From Thermohalobaculum sp039184865 (lineage in GTDB: Bacteria > Pseudomonadota > Alphaproteobacteria > Rhodobacterales > Rhodobacteraceae): DNA of 64,000 nt. The stretch spans positions 124,001 through 188,000 of the forward strand of contig JBCDAV010000001.1 in assembly GCA_039184865.1 (NCBI GenBank), given 5' to 3'. How positions within the stretch are numbered: position 1 is the stretch's first letter; each line of letters opens with the position of its first letter. The notes under the pieces are model-generated. The model ran no database searches. It saw only the letters and a list, made by a program, of their open reading frames with translations, and was not told where the DNA came from. The position numbers were made by a program, and so were the translations under genes. Shown piece by piece: positions 58,441 to 64,000 of this stretch.

Positions 58441-60020
58441 GCCTGCTTTCGATCCGCAATCTCTCCGTGACCATCCACGGGACACCGATCCTGAAGGACA
58501 TCTCGCTCGATATCGATGGTGGAGAGATCGTCGGGATCATCGGCGAGAGTGGGTCTGGCAAGTCGATGACGGCACTTGCCGCGATGGGTCTGCTGCCGCG
58601 CGGGTCGCACGCCACTGGATCGCTCCAGCTCGACGGGACCGATATCCTGGCCGCGCCCGAGAGCGATCTTTGCGCGATGCGCGGGTCCGATGTCGGGATG
58701 ATCTTTCAGGAGCCGATGACGGCGCTCAATCCGCTGCACACGATCGGCGATCAGGTCGCCGAAACCGTGCGGGTGCACGGCGGTGCCACGCGGGTAGAGG
58801 CACTGGCGCGCGCCAGCGAGGTGCTCACGCGGGTCGGCCTTCCGCCCGAGCGGATCGCGCGTGATCGCTATCCGCATGAGCTGTCCGGCGGACAGCGCCA
58901 GCGCGTTGTCATCGCGATGGCGATAGCCTTGCGACCGGGGCTGCTGATCGCGGACGAGCCGACCACGGCGCTGGATGTCACGACGCAGGCTCAGATCCTC
59001 GATCTGATCACCCGCCTCGCACGCGAGGACGGCATGGGCCTGATGATGATCACCCATGATCTCGCCGTGGTCGCGGGCATGGCCGACCGGATCGCCGTGA
59101 TGCGCCGGGGCGAGATAGTCGAGACGGGTGCCACGGAAGACCTTTTCCGCGAGATGCGCCATCCCTACACGCGGGCGCTGTTCGAGGCCTCGGGCCACCG
59201 CGTCGATCTCGCCGCTCCTCCGACCGCGCCCGAACCGTTGCTGAGGGTCGAGGCTGCCGTCCGGGACTATCCGCTGCCGAAGACATCGCTTTTCGGCGTG
59301 CGGGAAAGCCACCGGGCCGTGGACGGGGTATCGTTCGCGGTCGAGGCGGGCGAGCGCGTCGGTCTCGTCGGGGAATCCGGCTGCGGCAAGTCGACCCTGA
59401 CCCGGGCAATCCTCGGTCTCGAACCGCTCCAGGGCGGCGAAATCCGGTTTCGCGGTGATCCGGTCGGGCCGGACATGCCGAACGCCCTGCGCGCCGGAAT
59501 GCAGGTGGTGTTTCAGGATCCCTACGGTTCGTTCAATCCGCGCTGGCGGGTTGAGCGGCTTGTCGCCGAGCCGTTTCATCTTGTGACTGATTCGCCCATC
59601 GGCGGTGCACGTCGGGCGCGGGTGGCCGAAGTGCTGCACGATGTTGGCCTCGCCGCCGATGACATGGACAAGTACATCCACGAGTTCTCCGGCGGTCAGC
59701 GGCAGCGCATCGCGATCGCGCGCGCGCTCATTACGCGCCCGGCGCTGATCGTGCTGGACGAGGCCGTCTCGGCGCTCGATGTCTCAATCCGCGCGCAGAT
59801 CCTCGACCTGCTGGCGGCGCTGTCGGACCGCTACGGGTTGGCCTATCTCTTCATCAGTCACGATCTCAGCGTGGTCGAAACCATCACCGATCGGGTCCTG
59901 GTTATGCAGTCGGGCCGGATTGTCGAGGACGGCGTCACGACCAGTGTCTTTGCCGATCCGCAGCACGCCTACACGCGGCGCTTGCTTGCCGCCGTACCGA
60001 AGCTTCCCGTCTCTCCCTGA
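58437..60020 (+). CDS. Fused two-domain ABC ATPase (DppD-DppF-like)
   Basis: 527 aa with two nucleotide-binding domains: Walker A GESGSGKSM and signature LSGGQRQRVVIAM in the first; GESGCGKST and FSGGQRQRIAIARAL in the second, with Walker B IVLDEAVSALD. Energises the dipeptide-type importer; the fusion replaces separate DppD and DppF. Confidence 0.92.
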   Translation: MSLLSIRNLSVTIHGTPILKDISLDIDGGEIVGIIGESGSGKSMTALAAMGLLPRGSHATGSLQLDGTDILAAPESDLCAMRGSDVGMIFQEPMTALNPLHTIGDQVAETVRVHGGATRVEALARASEVLTRVGLPPERIARDRYPHELSGGQRQRVVIAMAIALRPGLLIADEPTTALDVTTQAQILDLITRLAREDGMGLMMITHDLAVVAGMADRIAVMRRGEIVETGATEDLFREMRHPYTRALFEASGHRVDLAAPPTAPEPLLRVEAAVRDYPLPKTSLFGVRESHRAVDGVSFAVEAGERVGLVGESGCGKSTLTRAILGLEPLQGGEIRFRGDPVGPDMPNALRAGMQVVFQDPYGSFNPRWRVERLVAEPFHLVTDSPIGGARRARVAEVLHDVGLAADDMDKYIHEFSGGQRQRIAIARALITRPALIVLDEAVSALDVSIRAQILDLLAALSDRYGLAYLFISHDLSVVETITDRVLVMQSGRIVEDGVTTSVFADPQHAYTRRLLAAVPKLPVSP

Positions 60021-60034
60021 CACCGCGACTTGCC

Positions 60035-60085
60035 TGCCCTGGCTGGTGGAGGGGGCGGGCGGGTGGGCCTCCATCAGCCAGGGCA
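60035..60085 (+). repeat. Hairpin with a G-quadruplex loop, copy 2 (3' of the fused ATPase)
   Basis: 18-bp stem TGCCCTGGCTGGTGGAGG / CCTCCATCAGCCAGGGCA (one G-T pair) with the 15-nt loop GGGCGGGCGGGTGGG on the plus strand. It begins 14 bases after the ATPase stop codon. The loop differs from copy 1 at one base, while the outer stem is unrelated. Confidence 0.8.
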
Positions 60086-60149
60086 ACCGGGTTGCCGTCA
60101 GGCTTGAAATTTGGAACAGTCCGACCATGACGCCGCCCACGAGGACCCG

Positions 60150-60476
60150 ATGACCCTGCCGCATGTCGACCCGTTGCCCTTCGACCCGCCCTACCCGCAA
60201 GGGGCGCCCGGGTTTTCGGCGGGGCAAACGGTGCGGGTGCGCGCCGGTGTGGCGCCGGGCCATGTCCGGACACCGTGGTATCTGCGCGGCCGGACCGGCG
60301 TTATCGAGCGGGTCTGCGGCGCTTTCGCAAACCCCGAGGAACTCGCCTACAACCGTGACGGCCTGCCGGCGCGCGTGCTCTACCGGGTCAGGTTCTCGAT
60401 GGACGAGGTCTGGGGGAATGGCGGGACCGACACCATCGACGCCGAGATATTCGAACACTGGCTGGAGGCCGTCTGA
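60150..60476 (+). CDS. Nitrile hydratase beta-like subunit, SH3-type half only
   Basis: 108 aa. FSAGQTVRVRAGVAPGHVRTPWYLRGRTGVIERVCGAFANPEELAYNRDG... corresponds to the C-terminal SH3-like half of nitrile hydratase beta (or one small subunit of thiocyanate hydrolase). The helical N-terminal half of beta is not encoded upstream. GAGG precedes ATG 60150. Overlaps the alpha-type gene by one base. Confidence 0.8.
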   Translation: MTLPHVDPLPFDPPYPQGAPGFSAGQTVRVRAGVAPGHVRTPWYLRGRTGVIERVCGAFANPEELAYNRDGLPARVLYRVRFSMDEVWGNGGTDTIDAEIFEHWLEAV

Positions 60477-61114
60477 TGCCGCACGACCATCACGACCACG
60501 ATCATCTCAGCCCGTCCGGACATCCCTATCGGCCGGATAACGATCACCCGCTCACGCACTGGCAGACCATGGAGATCGCGGTACGCGAGATCCTGATCGA
60601 GAAGGGCATCACCGATGCAGGAACGATCAATGCTCAGGTCGCGGCGATGGATGGCCGGACGCCGGCCGATGGCGCGCGGGTCGTCGCCCGCGCCTGGACC
60701 GATGCCGAGTTCAAGGCGCGGCTGCTCGCCGACGGGTCGGCCGCATGCGAGGAGATGGGCTTCCCGGTCGACGCCATGAAGCTCGTCGTGATCGAGAACA
60801 CGCCGGGCGTTCACAACGTCGTCGTCTGCACCCTTTGCTCCTGCTATCCGCGCAACATCCTCGGTCTGCCGCCGGAGTGGTACAAGAGCCGCGCCTACCG
60901 CTCGCGCACGGTGAAGGAACCGCGCAAGGTGCTGGCCGAGTTCGGTCTTGAGCTTCCGGACAGTACGCAGATCCGCGTTCACGATTCGACCGCGGACATG
61001 CGCTATCTGGTTCTGCCGGAACGCCCTGGCGGAACAGATGGGTGGGATGCCGACAGGCTGGCCGCGATCGTCAGCCGTGACAGCATGATCGGGACCGCCG
61101 TGGCCGAAGCCTGA
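60476..61114 (+). CDS. Cobalt-type nitrile hydratase alpha subunit (or thiocyanate hydrolase gamma-like)
   Basis: 212 aa. The metal site VCTLCSCYPR (Cys118, Cys121, Cys123) has Thr after the first Cys, the mark of Co-type enzymes; two of the cysteines are normally oxidised. WYKSRAYRSRTVKEPRKVLAEFG is the conserved follow-on. The N-terminus is His/Asp-rich (MPHDHHDHDH...), possibly metal-handling. Hydrates a nitrile to an amide, or hydrolyses thiocyanate. The preceding ABC importer may supply substrate. Confidence 0.88.
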   Translation: MPHDHHDHDHLSPSGHPYRPDNDHPLTHWQTMEIAVREILIEKGITDAGTINAQVAAMDGRTPADGARVVARAWTDAEFKARLLADGSAACEEMGFPVDAMKLVVIENTPGVHNVVVCTLCSCYPRNILGLPPEWYKSRAYRSRTVKEPRKVLAEFGLELPDSTQIRVHDSTADMRYLVLPERPGGTDGWDADRLAAIVSRDSMIGTAVAEA

Positions 61115-61128
61115 GCGGAGATCTCAGA

Positions 61129-61746
61129 TCACGCTTCCGCGCTCAGTACGCGTTTGCGGCGCCTCAACCATCCGAAGGCAATCAGCCCGGTTGCCAGCAA
61201 TGGCAGTCCCGTTGGCAACGGGACCACTGAGGGCTCCGTCGACTGAGCGATCTGCAGGAAGCTGAAGTCGCGCAAGCTGATGAGCGATAACGGCGACGGA
61301 GAAAGCGCCTCGAACCGGTAGCTCTGATCCGCCTGAAACGTCAGTGCCGTTTCAAGAAGAAAGACGCCCGGCTCGGATTGCGTCAGTGCGGCAACCCGGT
61401 CGATGCCCGGTCCGCTGACCTCGAAACCCGAGAACTGGAACGATAGGCCGGCCGTCCCGCCAGTCCAGAGCAAGGGGGAATCGAACGACAGATCGAAGGC
61501 CCGCGGAAAGAACGGCGAGCCGAACACCATGCCGCTGACCGTTCCGAAGAAATCGTCCCGACCGAACATCACGTCCGGCGCCGAGAAGGTGGCGCTGATC
61601 GCATCGGCGCCCGTCCGCGAAAGCATCAGATCGCAACTCGCCTGATTGTGGCAGTCGAGCGTCGTCAGATCGAGGACCGCGACCGCGCGCGCAACACCCG
61701 ACGCACCGAACAGGAGCATCAATATCAGAACCACTCGCAAGACCAT
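61129..61746 (-). CDS. Secreted VPLPA-CTERM sorting-signal protein
   Basis: 205 aa: Sec signal MVLRVVLILMLLFGASGVARA, a beta-rich body with paired Cys (LDCHNQASCDLM), and a C-terminal VPLPTGLPLLATGLIAFGWLRRRKR, i.e. the VPLPA/PEP-CTERM pattern processed by exosortase systems of Rhodobacterales. Probably surface- or envelope-displayed. No exosortase in the window. Confidence 0.85.
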   Translation of the reverse strand: MVLRVVLILMLLFGASGVARAVAVLDLTTLDCHNQASCDLMLSRTGADAISATFSAPDVMFGRDDFFGTVSGMVFGSPFFPRAFDLSFDSPLLWTGGTAGLSFQFSGFEVSGPGIDRVAALTQSEPGVFLLETALTFQADQSYRFEALSPSPLSLISLRDFSFLQIAQSTEPSVVPLPTGLPLLATGLIAFGWLRRRKRVLSAEA

Positions 61747-61856
61747 GACCGACAGCCACCCTCAGCTTACCAACTCGACCCAGAAAAGCAGAACATGGTT
61801 AAACGAGCTTTTATGCTCGCGATTAGCGGCACCCAAACCGACGAGACGGCGCGGCG

Positions 61857-62468
61857 TCACATATCGAAAAAAATGGTTTCCTGCGGACCCTGCAGATGAA
61901 CGTCGAACCGGTAGGCTCCGGCGCCGGTTTCCGTTGCCACGAGCGTCGCGATCCGGTCCTTGTGCTCAATGCGCGACAGGATCGGGTCCGTGTCCGGGTC
62001 GACATCGGGAAAGTACAGTCGCGTGTGCAGCCCGGTGTTGATGCCGCGCGCGACGATCCAGAAAGTGATGTGTGGCGCCTGCATCCGGCCATCTGGGAAG
62101 GGGACCTGGCCCGGGCGGACGGTCTCGAAGGTCCATTCGCCGGTGCCGTAGTCCCCGGCCTGACGTCCCCAGCCGGTGAAATTCGGGTCCGAGGTTCCGC
62201 GCGGATCGTTGCCGGGATAGATCCCGTCCGCGTCGGCCTGCCAGATCTCGACCAGCACGTCGCGCAGAGCCGCCCCGACCCCGTCATAGACGCAACCGGT
62301 GATCGAGATGCGCTGACCTTTCGTCGCGTCGTTGACCATCGCAGCACCCGGATCGTCCGGGTAAACACCATTGATGCCGCAGAAATTCGGCACGCAGCCG
62401 ATGTGGACATAGGGCCCCGCGGTCTGGCTCGGGCTCTCCTTCAGGTGACCGCTCTGCTGCACCATCAC
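61857..62468 (-). CDS. pcaG: Protocatechuate 3,4-dioxygenase alpha subunit
   Basis: 203 aa. LKESPSQTAGPYVHIGCVP, DVLVEIWQADADGIYPGNDPRG and GRMQAPHITFWIVARGINTGLHTRLYF. Non-catalytic partner of PcaH in intradiol cleavage of protocatechuate. Overlaps pcaH by 4 bases. Confidence 0.93.
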   Translation of the reverse strand: MMVQQSGHLKESPSQTAGPYVHIGCVPNFCGINGVYPDDPGAAMVNDATKGQRISITGCVYDGVGAALRDVLVEIWQADADGIYPGNDPRGTSDPNFTGWGRQAGDYGTGEWTFETVRPGQVPFPDGRMQAPHITFWIVARGINTGLHTRLYFPDVDPDTDPILSRIEHKDRIATLVATETGAGAYRFDVHLQGPQETIFFDM

Positions 62469-63211
62469 GCGCCCTCCATCTTGTTCTCGAAGAGCGTCTG
62501 GCGGGCTCCGCGCAGCACGATGTCGAAGTGGTAGGCGCGCGCGTCCATCGGCACGGTGTTGTTCATGTCGAGCGCCGCCACGAGCGTCTCGATGCCCTTG
62601 CGCGAAGGGATGCCGCCGACGATCGGGCAGAGCCAGATGTGCGGATCGCCCTCGAAATACATCTGCGTGATCAGTCGCTGCGCGAAGGCTGCCCCGAAGA
62701 TCGAGAAGTGGATGTGCGCCGGGCGCCAGTCATTGGCGCGATTGGGCCACGGATACGGCCCCGGCCGGACCGTGCGGAAGGCGTAGGAGCCGTCCTTGCC
62801 GCTGATCGTGCGGCCGCATCCTCCGAAATTCGGGTCGAGCGGGGCGATGTAGCTCTCCTTTGCGTGGCGATAGCGCCCGCCCGCATTGGCCTGCCAGATC
62901 TCGATCAGGGCACCTGAGACGCCGCGGCCCGCCTCGTCCAGCACACGGCCGTGCACGATGATCCGCTCACCGACCGGAGATCCTCCGGGTTCGGCGAAAT
63001 TCACCAGGAGATCGGCATCGTGTTCGCCCAGCATGTCCTCGCCGAAAACCGGCCCCGTGGTCTCGGACAGCGTTTGCGGCAGAGACAGAAGCGCCTTCTG
63101 GGGCGAGCGCGTCAGCGAGGTCTTGTATTGCGGCGTCAGCGGCGGCGGATGCCAGGCGCGGTTGCGCTGAAAATATGTTGGCTGCGGCCCCGGACGATTG
63201 CTCAGGGTCAT
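62465..63211 (-). CDS. pcaH: Protocatechuate 3,4-dioxygenase beta subunit
   Basis: 248 aa catalytic Fe(III) subunit: HGRVLDEAGRGVSGALIEIWQANAGGRYRH, FGGCGRTISGKDGSYAFRTVRPGPYPW, WRPAHIHFSIFG with the His ligands, and LITQMYFEGDP. Opens protocatechuate to 3-carboxy-cis,cis-muconate. Overlaps pcaC by 4 bases. Confidence 0.94.
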   Translation of the reverse strand: MTLSNRPGPQPTYFQRNRAWHPPPLTPQYKTSLTRSPQKALLSLPQTLSETTGPVFGEDMLGEHDADLLVNFAEPGGSPVGERIIVHGRVLDEAGRGVSGALIEIWQANAGGRYRHAKESYIAPLDPNFGGCGRTISGKDGSYAFRTVRPGPYPWPNRANDWRPAHIHFSIFGAAFAQRLITQMYFEGDPHIWLCPIVGGIPSRKGIETLVAALDMNNTVPMDARAYHFDIVLRGARQTLFENKMEGA

Positions 63212-63588
63212 GGCTCGACTCCGATCTCGGCGTAAGTCTGCTTGGCGATCTTCAACGCGTGATTGGCGGCGGGAACACCCGCGTATATGGCGACATGCAG
63301 CAACGCCTCGCGCACGTCCTCGGGTGTCGCACCGGTGTTCGCGGTGGCGCGGATGTGCATTGCGACCTCGTCCCAGTGCCCTTGAGCCGCCAGCAGGGCC
63401 AGCGTGATCAGCGAACGCTCGCGGTCCGTCAGCCCGTCGCGGGACCAGACCGAACCCCAGGCGCCCTCGGTGATCAGGGTCTGGAACGGCTCATCGAACG
63501 CGGTCTTCGCGGCTTCCGCCCGGTCGACATGGGCATCGCCGAGCACGCGGCGGCGCACCTCCATGCCCTTGGACAGCTTGTCGATCAT
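63208..63588 (-). CDS. pcaC: 4-carboxymuconolactone decarboxylase
   Basis: 126 aa: MEVRRRVLGDAHVDRA, FQTLITEGAWGSVWSRDGLTDRERSLITLALLAAQGHWDEVAMHI. Third step of the beta-ketoadipate branch after PcaHG and PcaB. ATG 63588 after AAGGGG, overlapping the sulfatase-family stop as ATGA. A longer upstream frame is the shadow of that gene. Confidence 0.92.
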   Translation of the reverse strand: MIDKLSKGMEVRRRVLGDAHVDRAEAAKTAFDEPFQTLITEGAWGSVWSRDGLTDRERSLITLALLAAQGHWDEVAMHIRATANTGATPEDVREALLHVAIYAGVPAANHALKIAKQTYAEIGVEP

Positions 63589-64000
63589 TCCGCTGCCCCT
63601 TGCGAGTTGCGCATTGGCGCCGGGCCTGTGACGAAAGCCCGGACATCGTCCGGCAGTTGCGCCTCGTCCCAGACCCCGATGATGACCCCGGTGTTGTAAG
63701 ATCCGCCGCGCCCGGCCTCGATCTGGGCGTCGGATATCGTGGTGCGCTGGCTGCACCGACGCGACCACTTGGCAAGCCGCTGGTACATCATCGCGATCAC
63801 CTCGGCATGATCCGGCGACGCGCCGAGGTCATCGAGTTCCTGCGGATCGGCCTCGAGATCGAACAACATCGGGCGGAACCCGCCTTCGGCATGCATGAAC
63901 TTCCAGCTGTGATCGGCGATCATGAAGAGCCGGGCATCCTTCGGGCTGACACCGAGCCGCGCCGCCATCGGCGTGCGCGAATAATCGTATTCGCTGACGG
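63585..64000 (-). CDS. Sulfatase / phosphonate monoester hydrolase family protein (C-terminal part)
   Basis: Open frame continuing past the window's right edge. The visible C-terminus reads VSEYDYSRTPMAARLGVSPKDARLFMIADHSWKFMHAEGGFRPMLFDLEADPQELDDLG, typical of the sulfatase/alkaline phosphatase superfamily. The active-site formylglycine region lies outside the window. Its 3' end overlaps pcaC by 4 bases, so it is co-transcribed with pca, an unusual partner. Confidence 0.85.
   Translation of the reverse strand, partial: VSEYDYSRTPMAARLGVSPKDARLFMIADHSWKFMHAEGGFRPMLFDLEADPQELDDLGASPDHAEVIAMMYQRLAKWSRRCSQRTTISDAQIEAGRGGSYNTGVIIGVWDEAQLPDDVRAFVTGPAPMRNSQGAAE

Noticed and set aside
60035..60085. 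G-rich hairpins as ordinary terminators
   Set aside because: No T-run follows either copy, and the loop rather than the stem is conserved.

Overview
The window looks like a piece of an alphaproteobacterial chromosome, most likely Rhodobacterales (Roseobacter-like). This is inferred from the GC-rich sequence, the dnaX-ybaB-recR cluster, a VPLPA-CTERM type sorting tail, many ABC/TRAP importers and a protocatechuate (pca) operon. There is no rRNA or other direct species marker.

Positions 1 to about 27,840 are a prophage of the HK97-like siphovirus type. Its late operon reads leftwards (minus strand): replication-type proteins (13.3-11.9 kb), HNH nuclease, small and large terminase, portal, S49 prohead protease, HK97 capsid, connector/adaptor/tail genes, a tail-assembly chaperone with a slippery A9 site, and a tape measure protein that runs off the left edge. 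A switch region (13.4-15.9 kb) holds two HTH proteins and three copies of a 17-bp operator-like palindrome. A rightward early operon (15.8-18.4 kb) ends in an excisionase-like protein and a tyrosine integrase. Beyond it are leftward tail-fibre-type genes, including an SGNH-hydrolase/LamG-like protein with a 20-residue repeat linker (18.5-22.2 kb). A cargo zone (22.2-27.8 kb) follows: a methyltransferase remnant, a lone MNT-type nucleotidyltransferase, small membrane proteins and an Abi-alpha-like membrane protein, several of them AT-rich. The prophage stops at a tRNA-Ser(GCU) gene that keeps its promoter and 5' half but has lost its 3' half.

From 28.1 kb on the sequence is host chromosome: a papain-fold effector-like protein, an SDR, a LysR regulator, an RTX-like secreted-protein gene interrupted by a stop codon, carbonic anhydrase, an orphan TRAP binding protein, an MFS transporter, a caspase-like protein, der, an exopolysaccharide-initiating glycosyl-1-phosphate transferase, recR-ybaB-dnaX, a ligase-associated exonuclease, a GMC oxidoreductase, an LLM monooxygenase, a LIV-type ABC importer, a dipeptide-type ABC importer followed by nitrile-hydratase-like subunits, a VPLPA-CTERM protein, pcaCHG and the 3' end of a sulfatase-family gene.

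The strongest candidate for an undescribed system is at 45.9-47.8 kb. Three short genes there encode peptides with an ungapped 30-residue leader ending in a double-glycine-like motif, followed by a conserved GG-x-x-(T/S)-C-E-P core (duplicated in one peptide). They surround an isopenicillin-N-synthase-like 2-oxoglutarate/Fe(II) oxygenase. This looks like a new family of ribosomally made, post-translationally modified peptides.

A second unusual signal is a pair of hairpins, each 13-14 bases downstream of an ABC-ATPase stop codon. Their 18-19 bp stems differ in sequence, but their 15-nt loops are almost identical and form a perfect four-tract G-quadruplex motif.
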